Assembly: GCF_019913785.1 (NCBI RefSeq)
Contig: NZ_JAIOHK010000011.1
Span: 53,327 to 117,326, forward strand
Reading direction: 5' to 3'
Length of the DNA: 64,000 nt
Source: Altibacter sp.
Lineage (GTDB): Bacteria; Bacteroidota; Bacteroidia; Flavobacteriales; Flavobacteriaceae
In this document: positions 53,242 to 62,347 of the stretch, piece after piece
Numbering within the stretch: the stretch's first letter is position 1
Layout of the letters: the number at the start of each line of letters is the position of its first letter
Made by a program: the position numbers and the translations under genes
Notes under the pieces: model-generated
Seen by the model: only the letters and a program-made list of their open reading frames with translations
Told to the model about the DNA's origin: nothing
Database searches by the model: none

Positions 53242-55059
53242 ATGATTTTTAAGCGAAGATCATTCCTATTGGCGATTGGACTCTTTTGTCTGATGTGCTT
53301 CAGTATGGCTGCTCAGGATCAGAAATACACCGACAGCCTTATCAATTTGTACGAGTCGGAAGCCTATCAAGGCGACAAGCTCGCCCTGCTCAAGGCAATT
53401 GCCGAAGAAGAATCCAACCCCGATAGAAAACATGCCTATGCCGAACTACTCATACAAGAGGCGGCTTCCGATTCCCTCTTCGATTATTTGATCAGCGGAC
53501 ACCTGCAAAAGGGGAATGCCCTCCACCTCCAAGGCGATTATGACGAGGCAATCACCTCCTATTTTGTGAGCATAGGCCATGCCAAACGCATAGACGATAC
53601 CCGGGCCGTGGGGGCCGTGACCATCGCCGTGGCAAATATCTATTCCGAAATAGGAAACGCCGTCAATGCCGAACTGTATTACAGTCAGGGCATAGAAATA
53701 CTCCGAAAAACAGACGACAAGGCGTCTCTGGCAAGCGCCTTGCTAAACGCCGGAGACGAGGCCTTTAATGCCAAGGACTACGAAAAGGCCCTGCTGTATT
53801 TCGACGAGTCGGGACTTATCTTTAAGGAAATCGATTACCTCATTGGCACCGCCTATAATTTGGGAAATGTGGGGATGGTACATGCCGAACAAGGAAAGGA
53901 CGAACTGGCCGAAAAAAATATCAACGACGCCATTATTTTACTGGAAGAGTTAGAAGACTACTACGGTATTTCGATCTACCTCACCTATATGTCCGATATC
54001 TATTTCAGACAAAACGATTTTCCCACCGCCTTGCACTATGCCAAGCGAAGTTTAGAATTGGCCACCCGCCACGGTTTGAACAATCAGATTAGCGATGCCA
54101 ATCTAAAGCTTTCCGAATTGTACGAAGCACAGGGCGATCCGGCCAGCTCTCTGACCTATTTTAAAAACCATATCGTCTATAGGGACAGCGTCATGAACAT
54201 CGAAACCGTTCAAAAAATGGCCGATCAGCGCACCAATTACGAGGTGTCACAGAAACAGATCGAAATAGACCTGTCCGAACAGAAAAGAAAGAGCCAGCGT
54301 ATTCTGGTGATTGCTACCATAATCGCACTGTTCCTCATTGGACTGTTGGCCGTGGGGCAATTCAGGCGTATTATTTATATACGGAAAACAAAGCAGATTA
54401 TTGAAGAAGAGCGGGACAAATCAGATCGCTTGCTGCTCAACATACTGCCGGAAGAAACCGCCGAAGAACTAAAACGCAACGGCAAGGTCACCGCCAAGAA
54501 ATACGCTTCCACCACGGTGCTATTTACCGATTTTAAAGGCTTCACCAGTTATTCGGAAGGGCTGTCCCCGGAGGCCTTGGTAGAGACCGTTGGCTTTTAC
54601 TTTTCCGAATTCGATGCGATCATCGAAAAACACGGCTTGGAAAAAATCAAGACCATAGGGGATGCCTATATGTGCGCCGGTGGCCTGCATCACGATACCC
54701 AGGATCACGCCACTCGAATGGTCAAGGCCGCTTTCGAGATTGTCACCTTTGTGGAAAAGACAAAGAAAGACATCACGGCCAACGAACTCAGCTTCGACAT
54801 CCGTATTGGGATCAATTCGGGGCCTGTGGTAGCCGGGGTGGTAGGAACCAAGAAATTCGCCTACGACATCTGGGGAGATACGGTCAATGTGGCCTCGCGG
54901 ATGGAATCCATGTCGGAACCGGGGAAGATCAATATTAGTGAGACCACCTACGAACTGGTCAAGGATAGCTGGGATTGTGTATACCGCGGTGAAATTGAGG
55001 TGAAGAATCGGGGCAGTTTGAAAATGTATTTTGTCAATGCCAATGGTAGGGACGCCTAA
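53242..55059 (+). CDS. TPR-containing membrane adenylate cyclase
   Basis: The 605-residue protein has a signal or anchor ('SFLLAIGLFCLMCFSMAAQ') and a TPR array (~55-330; e.g. 'LASALLNAGDEAFNAKDYEKALLYFDES'). A coiled coil and one membrane helix follow ('ILVIATIIALFLIGLLAVGQF'). The C-terminal class III cyclase domain (~405-600) has the metal Asp in 'VLFTDFKGFTSYS' and the second in 'TIGDAYM'. Lys in 'EKIKTIGDAYM' and Asp in 'YDIWGDTVNVASRM' are the adenine-type specificity residues, so cAMP is the likely product. The periplasmic TPRs may sense a signal. Confidence 0.88.
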   Translation: MIFKRRSFLLAIGLFCLMCFSMAAQDQKYTDSLINLYESEAYQGDKLALLKAIAEEESNPDRKHAYAELLIQEAASDSLFDYLISGHLQKGNALHLQGDYDEAITSYFVSIGHAKRIDDTRAVGAVTIAVANIYSEIGNAVNAELYYSQGIEILRKTDDKASLASALLNAGDEAFNAKDYEKALLYFDESGLIFKEIDYLIGTAYNLGNVGMVHAEQGKDELAEKNINDAIILLEELEDYYGISIYLTYMSDIYFRQNDFPTALHYAKRSLELATRHGLNNQISDANLKLSELYEAQGDPASSLTYFKNHIVYRDSVMNIETVQKMADQRTNYEVSQKQIEIDLSEQKRKSQRILVIATIIALFLIGLLAVGQFRRIIYIRKTKQIIEEERDKSDRLLLNILPEETAEELKRNGKVTAKKYASTTVLFTDFKGFTSYSEGLSPEALVETVGFYFSEFDAIIEKHGLEKIKTIGDAYMCAGGLHHDTQDHATRMVKAAFEIVTFVEKTKKDITANELSFDIRIGINSGPVVAGVVGTKKFAYDIWGDTVNVASRMESMSEPGKINISETTYELVKDSWDCVYRGEIEVKNRGSLKMYFVNANGRDA

Positions 55060-55175
55060 TTCTAATTCCATGCTGCCATACCACGCACCTTAGGCTACGG
55101 CATCTAATGTGAGTAAATCGAGCGCATAAAATAAAATCTAATTTCAGCTGAAGCGATTAAGAGTGGATTATCGGT

Positions 55176-56258
55176 ATGAAAAAGTATATTGGAGCGGTAC
55201 TACTACTTTTAGCTTTCCAGAGCACTTTTGGACAGTCGAACCCCGATTTTTATAGTCTGAAAACACACTATGGTTTTATCATTTCTCATTCCGATGAAGT
55301 AAAGTCCATCTCCCAATCCAATCCCTATGGGATCCAATTAGAATACAGCCGACTCAAAACAAGCGATAAAGCCTGGAAGACCTGTTATTGCTACGGCCGT
55401 ACGGGGCTGTCCTTTTCGTATTTTAATTATGCCAATCCTCAGGTTTTGGGAAGTGCCTATAACCTAATCTATTTTATGGAACCGTACTTCGCCTATAAAG
55501 GCCCTTTCAAATTCTCAATGAGAGGCTCCATTGGTGCCACCTATTTAACGACACCCTTCCGTGCAACTACCAATCCTCAAAACCTGCTGTTTAGTTCTCA
55601 TTTCAGTTTTTATTTGGCCATGTCACTCAATCTTAACTATCATCTTAATGAAAACTACGCCATAAACCTATCGGCAAACTACAATCATATTTCCAACGCT
55701 AGTCAGAAACAGCCCAACAAAGGCATGAACTTTCCTACCGTATCGGTAGGTATCGATAGGATGATCAATTTTGACGGCTTGGTAACTAAGCCAAGAGAAT
55801 TAAGGAAACAGGAAAGATCCACCGGCTATTATGTGGGCTCCTTTTTAAGTTTACGATCCACCGGTAAGGACGAAGCATCGACCAGCCATCTGCTTGTGGG
55901 AGGTATGGGTGGTGCCTTACAACCACTTACCGATATTAATGGGATTAATGGAGGCGTAGAACTTTGGTACGACTATGCCAATGCCAAGATCGCCGAGCGC
56001 GATGGACTGGCCGATTCGGCCTTTTCGTCTGCAGTGCTTGTGGGGCATCATTTTCGGGTAGGTAATTTTTATTTTCTCCAACAAGTGGGTGCCTATATCA
56101 CCCGGCCTAAAACCATCGAACCCAGATGGATCTACCAGCGGTATTCCTTTTGGTATGGCATTGGAAGGTCGAAACGATGGACTATTGGGGCATCCTATAT
56201 TGTGTATGGTACAGACGTAGATCATTTGGATGGACGGTTGTTGTATATGATAGATTAA
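55176..56258 (+). CDS. PagL-like outer-membrane protein (lipid A deacylase-related)
   Basis: The 360-residue exported protein has a signal peptide ('AVLLLLAFQSTFGQ'). Its first half resembles the PagL/acyloxyacyl-hydrolase beta barrel: 'SLKTHYGFIISHSDEVKSISQSNPYGIQLEY', the strand 'YAINLSANYNHISNASQKQPNKGMNF' (with the 'NHISNASQKQPNKG' active-site region with His and Ser), and 'SVGIDRMINF'. A second ~180-residue barrel-like half ('RSTGYYVGSFLSLRSTGKDEAS', then '...WIYQRYSFWYGIG') follows, so the protein is about twice the PagL size. Lipid A 3-O-deacylation is possible. Confidence 0.75.
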   Translation: MKKYIGAVLLLLAFQSTFGQSNPDFYSLKTHYGFIISHSDEVKSISQSNPYGIQLEYSRLKTSDKAWKTCYCYGRTGLSFSYFNYANPQVLGSAYNLIYFMEPYFAYKGPFKFSMRGSIGATYLTTPFRATTNPQNLLFSSHFSFYLAMSLNLNYHLNENYAINLSANYNHISNASQKQPNKGMNFPTVSVGIDRMINFDGLVTKPRELRKQERSTGYYVGSFLSLRSTGKDEASTSHLLVGGMGGALQPLTDINGINGGVELWYDYANAKIAERDGLADSAFSSAVLVGHHFRVGNFYFLQQVGAYITRPKTIEPRWIYQRYSFWYGIGRSKRWTIGASYIVYGTDVDHLDGRLLYMID

Positions 56259-56563
56259 AAGCACCGTATGCTAGCCTGTATCGGGCACAGTTGGGATGAA
56301 CCGTGTCCGCCTAGGCTTTTTGATGAAGGAGCATAGGCGGGGAGCGAATCAACCACCATACCTCGATCGTACCTACAGTGTATTCCTTATGACACTACAG
56401 TGGCTATAAGATCAAGGGAAAATCCCCTCCAAACTCTAGTGGTTTACCTGAAATAATCTGAGTATCAATTGCTTAAATTTGTAATTAGTGCTAACGTATG
56501 GCATGGAAGTATAGACAAATAGCCCCCTATCTGTAATGACTACGAACCTTAAATGCTATTATT
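56259..56563. other. Spacer with a possible promoter only
   Basis: About 305 bp without an ORF. A TAAATTTG (-7-like) lies at 56474-56481, and CCGCCTAGGC/CATAGGCGG near 56309-56340 are weakly symmetric. No RNA gene is recognised. Confidence 0.4.
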
Positions 56564-58051
56564 ATGAAAAAACAATGGAACTACGTTGCGGGGCTTTTTA
56601 TTCTAGCCCTGTTACTTTGCAATTGCGATCCTAAAGTCACACCACCGGACCCCACACCGGACGACCCCTGTGAGTATACCGAACCCCTAAAACTTGGAAA
56701 GGTAGAGCCCAAGGTGGTAGAAGGAGGTGACTATCCACCCTTCAAACCTACCTACGATACCCTAAACAAGGAAACCAAGCCGTACTATGTCCCTAACGGA
56801 CCTATTCGTGGGAATCTGTCCCCCAACAATCCTGAGTATAAGGTAGAAAAGCAGGACGGAGGAGCAAGTCAGGCAATTTCCTTCGAAGAATACGATGAGA
56901 TTGGTGATGCCATCAATGTAAGCTCCGTGCTTCCTGAACCTAGTGTTGCCGAAAATGGACAAACGGTAATGACCACCGGGAATACCTATATGTCCTTGTC
57001 ACTGGATGGCGGACAAACCTTTACAAGTGTGAATCCTACCACCATCTTTCCAAATGATTACGGCGGACTCTGCTGCGATCAGGTGCTGCAGTACGTACCC
57101 GAATTCGATATGTTTGTCTGGTTGCTGCAATATTGGACTTCCGGCGGGCAAAATGCCATTAGAATCGCCGTTCAGAATACACAACAGGTGAGAAGTAGTA
57201 ACGGTACTTCCTGGACCTACTGGGACTTTACCAACGATGCCTTGGCCTCTTCTGGAACCTTGGATTATAACGACATGAGCTTTGGACGTCAGTTCCTGTA
57301 TTGGACCAGCAGCATAGGAGGGGGTGCCAATCGCTACGTGATACGTGTGCCATTGTCCGAGCTAAACGCCAAAGGCACCGTAAACTACCAATTTACGGGG
57401 AGTACCAATGCCTTCTGGTCGCACGTAACCCAAAACGGTACCAACGCCGTGTTCTGGGCGGGGCACCAAAACAATAGTACCATGTTGGTGTACTCCATGC
57501 GTGATGCCGACAATTTCTACAGTTGGCGGGAAGTGAATATAAATTCGTGGCCCAACAATACCATGTCGTCTACGGCCGCCGATGGCAACGACTGGCTCAC
57601 TGATGCCTCCTGGAAGACCTATGTCCGTGCCGCCACCATGCGAGAGAACAATGCCATCTTTGCCTGGAATGCGTCTAACAATGCCAATTTCCCGCAAACC
57701 CATGTGCAAATTGCCGAAATCAATACCAATTCCTGGAATTTGGTGAACCAATACCAGATATGGAATCCCGACTTTGCCTTTGCCTACCCGTATTTTGAGA
57801 CCAACCAAAAGGGGCAAATAGGAATCATCACCGCCTTTGGCGGTGGCCCATGGAATGCCAGCAGCGGAGTAGGAGTGTGGGGCGATTTTGTGATCTACTA
57901 TCCGCGACTGAGTTCGCGTAGCTATACCAACTACGGGCATTACCATACCACACGGCGTTCGGGCACCAATGCCGATGAGTGGGTCTCGGCCGGTTTTACC
58001 TACGAAACCGACGGCTCGGTGACACCGTATTATGTACGGTTTAAACACTAA
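56564..58051 (+). CDS. Exported lipoprotein, sialidase/BNR-like propeller candidate
   Basis: The 495-residue protein has an SPII signal ('LFILALLLCNCDPKVTPPD') and a Pro/Thr-rich linker. The long body rich in Trp, Asn and Ser reads like a beta-propeller: 'TYMSLSLDGGQTFTSVNPT' contains an Asp-box-like S-x-D-G-G-x-T-F, and 'FVWLLQYWTSGGQNAIRIAVQ' and 'AGHQNNSTMLVYSMRD' are repeating strands. It may be a surface-exposed binding or glycosidase-like protein, but catalytic residues cannot be assigned. It ends in a terminator at 58074-58101. Confidence 0.65.
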   Translation: MKKQWNYVAGLFILALLLCNCDPKVTPPDPTPDDPCEYTEPLKLGKVEPKVVEGGDYPPFKPTYDTLNKETKPYYVPNGPIRGNLSPNNPEYKVEKQDGGASQAISFEEYDEIGDAINVSSVLPEPSVAENGQTVMTTGNTYMSLSLDGGQTFTSVNPTTIFPNDYGGLCCDQVLQYVPEFDMFVWLLQYWTSGGQNAIRIAVQNTQQVRSSNGTSWTYWDFTNDALASSGTLDYNDMSFGRQFLYWTSSIGGGANRYVIRVPLSELNAKGTVNYQFTGSTNAFWSHVTQNGTNAVFWAGHQNNSTMLVYSMRDADNFYSWREVNINSWPNNTMSSTAADGNDWLTDASWKTYVRAATMRENNAIFAWNASNNANFPQTHVQIAEINTNSWNLVNQYQIWNPDFAFAYPYFETNQKGQIGIITAFGGGPWNASSGVGVWGDFVIYYPRLSSRSYTNYGHYHTTRRSGTNADEWVSAGFTYETDGSVTPYYVRFKH

Positions 58052-58073
58052 GCGGTCGTTACTTTAGATTGCG

Positions 58074-58101
58074 AAAACCCATCTGTAACAGGATGGGTTT
58101 T
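58074..58101 (+). terminator. Rho-independent terminator after the lipoprotein
   Basis: AAAACCCATC (58074-58083) and GATGGGTTTT (58092-58101) form a perfect 10-bp stem with an 8-nt loop ~22 bp after the stop at 58051. Confidence 0.82.
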
Positions 58102-58282
58102 TATATAGGGAGTTCGGTCCAAACCACCACCACAGTCAACAGCGGCTAGGCATAGTGGCCGAGATTATTTTCTTGCACCTGTGTAACAGTTTATAAAAAG
58201 GGCCGTCTTTAGATAGAGAGCACACGCAAGTGTTGCCAAAATAGAGTATATTGTAACGAACATCCCCACTAAAACCATCAGG

Positions 58283-59029
58283 ATGAAAAAAATTATATGC
58301 TGCCTGTTATGCTTATGCGCCGGTTTATTGTCAAGTTCGGCCCAGCAAGAATTATTGGATGGAACATGGGTGCTGGATTATGTGGTGGTCGACGGGACCA
58401 CCTATGTGGCACCGCCCTTATACAGTACCACACCCCCTTGTCTGCCCTTTGATTATTTTCCGAGCATTAGTTTTGGTATCGATGGCACTGGGGAGTACGA
58501 GGCCTTTGCGGTGCTGACCTTTAACAACTGGTTTCACGATAGTGTCAATGCCACCATGACGATAGACGAAACTACATTTACCACCTGGGGCGCAGTCACC
58601 CTGGGAGAATGCGACTGTATTTGTGACTTGGAAAACTTATACCTGAGCACCATCCTGGCTGGCGATTTTACCCTGCGCACCTTTGACTATATTATTGAGA
58701 ATATAAGCGGCACCGATGTACTGACCATCACCACCCCGGAGGGAGATCATGCTGTATTCTACAACTATGTGTTGGCGACAGACGATCCGGCAAAGAAACC
58801 ACGGGTTAGCATCTATCCCAATCCGAGTAAAAAGCTATTGCATATTGATACCGAAAACACGACCATAGAAACCGTAAATATCTTCTCCATCACGGGCACC
58901 AAGGTGATCCGCTATACCAACTTCGGGCCCCAGTCCATCGATATCTCCCAGCTGGCCAATGGGCTGTATTTTGTGGAGATCATCTCCACAGACGGCTATA
59001 CCAGCGTACAGCGGTTTTTAAAGCAGTAG
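58283..59029 (+). CDS. T9SS type A cargo protein
   Basis: The 248-residue exported protein has a signal peptide ('MKKIICCLLCLCAGLLSSSAQ'). An N-terminal beta domain is Cys-containing ('GECDCICDLENLY'). The C-terminal type A sorting domain (~170-248) has 'VSIYPNPSKKLLHI', 'VNIFSITGTKVI' and 'LANGLYFVEIISTDG', ending 'VQRFLKQ'. The sorting domain takes the protein across the outer membrane by the type IX secretion system. The passenger domain is not recognised. Confidence 0.9.
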   Translation: MKKIICCLLCLCAGLLSSSAQQELLDGTWVLDYVVVDGTTYVAPPLYSTTPPCLPFDYFPSISFGIDGTGEYEAFAVLTFNNWFHDSVNATMTIDETTFTTWGAVTLGECDCICDLENLYLSTILAGDFTLRTFDYIIENISGTDVLTITTPEGDHAVFYNYVLATDDPAKKPRVSIYPNPSKKLLHIDTENTTIETVNIFSITGTKVIRYTNFGPQSIDISQLANGLYFVEIISTDGYTSVQRFLKQ

Positions 59030-59343
59030 GCTTTCCTATTTGTCAGTGATGCTTCGAAACTAGATTTTACAACAATGCTATGCATGGTTTTAAGCTATTC
59101 GTAATAGCTCTTGTTAGTCTATATAAGGGTTTTGTGGTTACATGCAGCAAGGTTAAGGGATTTGAAGTTAAGGTGATGTTTAATTCTTTAAAGTTGAGCT
59201 AAGCTTTGATGAAGATCACCCTGTGGCTTGTTGTTAGGTGCAACGTGGTAAAATTAATACTGTTTTATTCATATAGATAATAGGAAATCTTTCGTAGATT
59301 TGAATTCTCCCCATTTAGAAATTCTGTTTTTAAGGAATTAACA
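59030..59343. other. Spacer before the AT-rich operon
   Basis: About 315 bp without an ORF, with a TAGATTTG (TAnnTTTG) at 59295-59302. GC content appears to drop from here on. No other feature is seen. Confidence 0.45.
59295..59302 (+). promoter_or_regulatory. Bacteroidota -7 promoter element (TAGATTTG)
   Basis: A TAnnTTTG match 42 bp before the ATG at 59344; the promoter of the two-gene AT-rich operon. Confidence 0.5.
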
Positions 59344-59928
59344 ATGAATTTAAAACCTAGCGACGATCAATACGAAAATTGGTCATTACCATCTAAATTA
59401 ATCTATAAACTCTACAAGGGATCTTTAAAAGATAGATTACTAAATATTGCACTTTTTGTTCTATCCTGTGCGCTTGCAATTTTTTTAGCCATGGATTGTT
59501 CAAATAACAATGATGATACGAATAAGTCCTCTGAACTTGAATCAACTGATTCAAGTTCGAAAGCGGAAAAATCAAATATTTCTATTTTCGAATTAGAAGG
59601 CACATCAAATGTCAACTTAAAGAATGAAATTCAAAAATTGGGAAATATTAAAATTATTACAAGTTCAAAGAATAAGATTAGATTAAAAATAAGCGGAAGT
59701 ATTCAAGAGATTGATAAGGAACGACAGACTTATATTTTCACAGGAGGAAATTTGATAGCGTTGGTAAATGGGAATATATGTTATGAATTTAAATCATTGA
59801 AATTAAGCTCATTGCGACCTGCAAAACAACACCAACTGGAATCCGTGATTGATAAAGAACGTGAATCGCTAATTAATATTAATTTCATAGAAATCTCACA
59901 AAAAATTCTAGAATGCATAAAACACTAA
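59344..59928 (+). CDS. Membrane-anchored protein of unknown function
   Basis: The 194-residue protein has ~35 cytoplasmic residues, then a membrane helix ('LLNIALFVLSCALAIFLAMDC') and a Ser/Asp/Asn-rich linker. A ~100-residue C-terminal domain follows ('ISIFELEGTSNVNLKNEI', '...IKIITSSKNKIRLKISGSIQEID', 'FTGGNLIALVNGNICYEF'). No family is recognised. It ends inside the start of the next gene (16-bp overlap, 59913-59928), so the two are co-translated. The gene is clearly more AT-rich than its left-hand neighbours. Confidence 0.6.
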   Translation: MNLKPSDDQYENWSLPSKLIYKLYKGSLKDRLLNIALFVLSCALAIFLAMDCSNNNDDTNKSSELESTDSSSKAEKSNISIFELEGTSNVNLKNEIQKLGNIKIITSSKNKIRLKISGSIQEIDKERQTYIFTGGNLIALVNGNICYEFKSLKLSSLRPAKQHQLESVIDKERESLININFIEISQKILECIKH

Positions 59929-61733
59929 GGACACTAATTTTGTTCTGTACAATCCATCTAAGTTTCTCGATCCTTGTTGCTCAAGAAGCAATTAAGCCTG
60001 AGTCTATTTTGATATACTCAGAGGGAGACGGCTATCTTCAGCCTTTTATAGAATCTGTAATAAAAGGACTCTCTTACAAAGATAAAAAAGGAGAAAGACA
60101 ATATTTTAATAAGGTAAATTCACTTAATACATTTATAAGCGATAATCGTTATCAGTCAATCCTTAATGATATTATTAGTATTCGTAAGCCTGACAATGTG
60201 AGTTTAGATATTTCTTATACGGAAAATCAAAAAAAAGATAACAACAGGGTGTTCGATATTCTGGTTGATTATGATTATTTCCTCGCCATTAAGACGAATA
60301 CTCTGGTTGAATTAATCGAATTTCAATTTCAATTGTTTGAAACTAGAAAATCAGAACTAAAAAAGGACTCAATTAACTCCCCCCTCAATATTGCGGACAA
60401 CATTATTGGCGTTGAGAATTTCTTCGTTAATCCTAAGGAAAGTAACTATGGAAATCAGATTAAGCTTGCGATAGAGCGACTTTTTCATAATTCTAATAGT
60501 GTGCCGCAAGCCGAATTGTATATTTTTGATCAATTATATAAGTCTGAAGACACAATATCTCTTCCCACTAAGGCCTTTATTGTTCTGGATGGATCTTCAT
60601 CTGGTGATACTGATTCTGAAATAGTAAAGTATTTATGGTATAACATACCTGGCGAGAATGAAAAGTATCAAACATTTAAAAAATTAGAATTATTGGATAA
60701 TGTTGCTAAGCAAAACATAATTATTAATCAAGATGGATTTTATAAGATTGGATTTAAAGTAAATGATGGTGTTTCCGATTCCAATCAAATAATAATAAAC
60801 ATTAAAGCAGAAAACAGACCAGAAATACCTCTATTGTTGGATACTATATCTTATTCAATTCACCGACAAACATTATTAAAGAATTTTAAGCCTAAAATAA
60901 GACAAAAGGCGGAATTATATTTTGAAAATAACGGGCCGGTAAAATTAATAGCTGACGATTTCATTTTGGCAAATAAGAAATTAGATATTTTAGAAAAATT
61001 TAATCCTAAAGACTCTATCTTTTTAGTGGAAACAAAAATTGAAAATTACAATGATCAAGGCATTTATAAAATAGTTTTTGAATCTCAGTTTCTTGCTCCT
61101 GAGATTGATTCGGAAAATGACTACTTTCTTTATAGGAAAAATTTAGATGGAAGATTAAGTCAACCATCACACATCAAGCACAAACTATATACTAATGGGC
61201 TATTTATTATTCATATTGGTGTTTCACCGTACACGATTGGGAATAATAAAGGAGATAATTTTACCACAGAATCTGGGGAGGAAATAGTGTTAGGCCGAAA
61301 TTCAGGTTTTGTTGGATTCGGTGGATATTTAAGTATTTCTGCTTTGTTAACTAATAACTGGGAACTGGGATTTAGTGGGATTTTTGGCAAAAAAGAAAGT
61401 GTCTTCTTTAATAATTACGAATTGTTTTATCCAGCGACCACATCATTTTGGTTGAATTATATATTTAGAACAAATGGAATGAACGGATCGATAGAGCCTT
61501 TCATAGGTCCGGAAACTAATTCAATATTGTATAAGGATAATACATTATTAGAGGATAATTTTAATACTGCATGGACAATTGGCGGGAATGTAGGTGTTAT
61601 TTATAAGTTATTTCACAGCGGAAAAGTTGACTCAGATTTAAGGCTTAGTTTCATGTATGGAGTACTGTCATATAGGGAGTTATCGGATATCTACGTGACG
61701 ACATTAAAAATTCAATATTCTTTAAGAATTTAA
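59913..61733 (+). CDS. Exported PKD-like/beta-barrel protein of unknown function
   Basis: The 606-residue protein has a signal peptide ('LILFCTIHLSFSILVAQ'). An N-terminal helical/beta domain (~25-215) is unrecognised. A PKD/REJ-like domain follows ('TKAFIVLDGSSSGDTDSEIVKYLW', 'DGFYKIGFKVNDGVSDSNQI'). The C-terminal ~200 residues resemble a small outer-membrane barrel ('GNNKGDNFTTESGEEIVLGR', '...WELGFSGIFGKKESVFFNN', '...LRLSFMYGVLSYRELSD', ending 'TTLKIQYSLRI'). Its start overlaps the upstream stop. It is AT-rich and probably acquired with its partner. The pair may form an envelope-spanning unit, which is inference. Confidence 0.65.
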   Translation: MHKTLRTLILFCTIHLSFSILVAQEAIKPESILIYSEGDGYLQPFIESVIKGLSYKDKKGERQYFNKVNSLNTFISDNRYQSILNDIISIRKPDNVSLDISYTENQKKDNNRVFDILVDYDYFLAIKTNTLVELIEFQFQLFETRKSELKKDSINSPLNIADNIIGVENFFVNPKESNYGNQIKLAIERLFHNSNSVPQAELYIFDQLYKSEDTISLPTKAFIVLDGSSSGDTDSEIVKYLWYNIPGENEKYQTFKKLELLDNVAKQNIIINQDGFYKIGFKVNDGVSDSNQIIINIKAENRPEIPLLLDTISYSIHRQTLLKNFKPKIRQKAELYFENNGPVKLIADDFILANKKLDILEKFNPKDSIFLVETKIENYNDQGIYKIVFESQFLAPEIDSENDYFLYRKNLDGRLSQPSHIKHKLYTNGLFIIHIGVSPYTIGNNKGDNFTTESGEEIVLGRNSGFVGFGGYLSISALLTNNWELGFSGIFGKKESVFFNNYELFYPATTSFWLNYIFRTNGMNGSIEPFIGPETNSILYKDNTLLEDNFNTAWTIGGNVGVIYKLFHSGKVDSDLRLSFMYGVLSYRELSDIYVTTLKIQYSLRI

Positions 61734-61790
61734 AAATGTTTTAATTAGAAGTGGTGAGTCAACAATTTGTTTGGTTCAACATATTCTGCT

Positions 61791-61825
61791 AAGGCAGGAA
61801 TTATAACCGAATTATTTAAAACAGC
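61791..61825 (+). repeat. 35-nt flanking repeat, left copy
   Basis: AAGGCAGGAATTATAACCGA-type sequence, 29 of 35 positions identical (by eye) to the copy at 63767-63801 in the same orientation. The two copies bracket the arsR-merTP-GDCCVxC-VOC cassette. A CTGC/GCAG hairpin precedes it, and TACCT...AGGTA with CCTGCC/GGCAGG (61827-61855) follows. Confidence 0.65.
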
Positions 61826-61826
61826 G

Positions 61827-61855
61827 TACCTGCCTGCCACGGCAGGGTGGAGGTA
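61827..61855. repeat. GC-rich palindrome next to the left repeat
   Basis: TACCT-G-CCTGCC-AC-GGCAGG-GTGG-AGGTA is an imperfect hairpin (61827-61855) that stands out as GC-rich in AT-rich DNA. Similar CCTGCC...GGCAGG palindromes are known as repeated extragenic elements in Bacteroidota; whether this one is part of such a set cannot be judged here. Confidence 0.6.
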
Positions 61856-61923
61856 GGGTGAGTAGAATAATTTTCATCCCTTTTAGTATACATCATAGAA
61901 GAATTATAATGTATTGTTAATTG

Positions 61924-61945
61924 TATTTAAGTATTTGCTTAAATA
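61924..61945. promoter_or_regulatory. ArsR/SmtB-type operator
   Basis: TATTTAAG (61924-61931) and CTTAAATA (61938-61945) are perfect 8-bp arms with a 6-nt spacer, 24 bp before the arsR ATG. ArsR-family repressors bind such A/T-rich inverted repeats overlapping their own promoter. Confidence 0.7.
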
Positions 61946-61969
61946 AGATAATAATTCCATATTTGATCT

Positions 61970-62347
61970 ATGGAAGGAACCAGTTGTATAAGATTAGAAG
62001 CAGACGCTAAACAAATAATGAACTGCAGGGAAGTTGTGCAAGACTTAAATAGTTCGTTTGAAGCGCTTTCAAAAACACTGAGTTTAGCAGGAAACCCGGT
62101 TCGTTTAAAGATATTGTACTTGTTGCATCGAGAAGATTATCTGTGTGTATGCGATTTAAGTGATATTTTAGAAATGAATGTTTCCGCAATTTCCCAACAT
62201 CTAAGAAAACTAAAAGATAAGGATATTATTTTCGCCCGTAAGGAGGCACAGACCATCTTTTACGCCCTCAGAAAAGATAAGATCTCCTTATTACTTCCTT
62301 TTTTCGACATTATCGATAGTACAAATTTAGTCGTAGAAAAGGTATGA
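61970..62347 (+). CDS. ArsR/SmtB-family metalloregulatory repressor
   Basis: The 125-residue protein has a winged helix with the recognition helix 'NVSAISQHLRKLKD'. The metal-binding sequence 'YLCVCDLSD' is equivalent to the ELCVCDL box of arsenic/cadmium/lead sensors, and extra Cys residues lie near the N-terminus (Cys6, Cys18). It should release DNA when metal binds, de-repressing the downstream genes. Its ATG lies 24 bp after the operator. The stop overlaps the next start (62344-62347), so the two genes are co-translated. The effector is probably Hg or a soft metal, judged by the neighbours. Confidence 0.9.
   Translation: MEGTSCIRLEADAKQIMNCREVVQDLNSSFEALSKTLSLAGNPVRLKILYLLHREDYLCVCDLSDILEMNVSAISQHLRKLKDKDIIFARKEAQTIFYALRKDKISLLLPFFDIIDSTNLVVEKV

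Noticed and set aside
54520..55071. 183-codon minus-strand frame opposite the cyclase domain
   Set aside because: Antisense to the conserved cyclase motifs.
57362..58048. 228-codon minus-strand frame opposite the lipoprotein gene
   Set aside because: It lies wholly antisense to a signal-peptide-bearing gene with its own terminator, and its translation is low complexity (Gly/Ile/His-rich).
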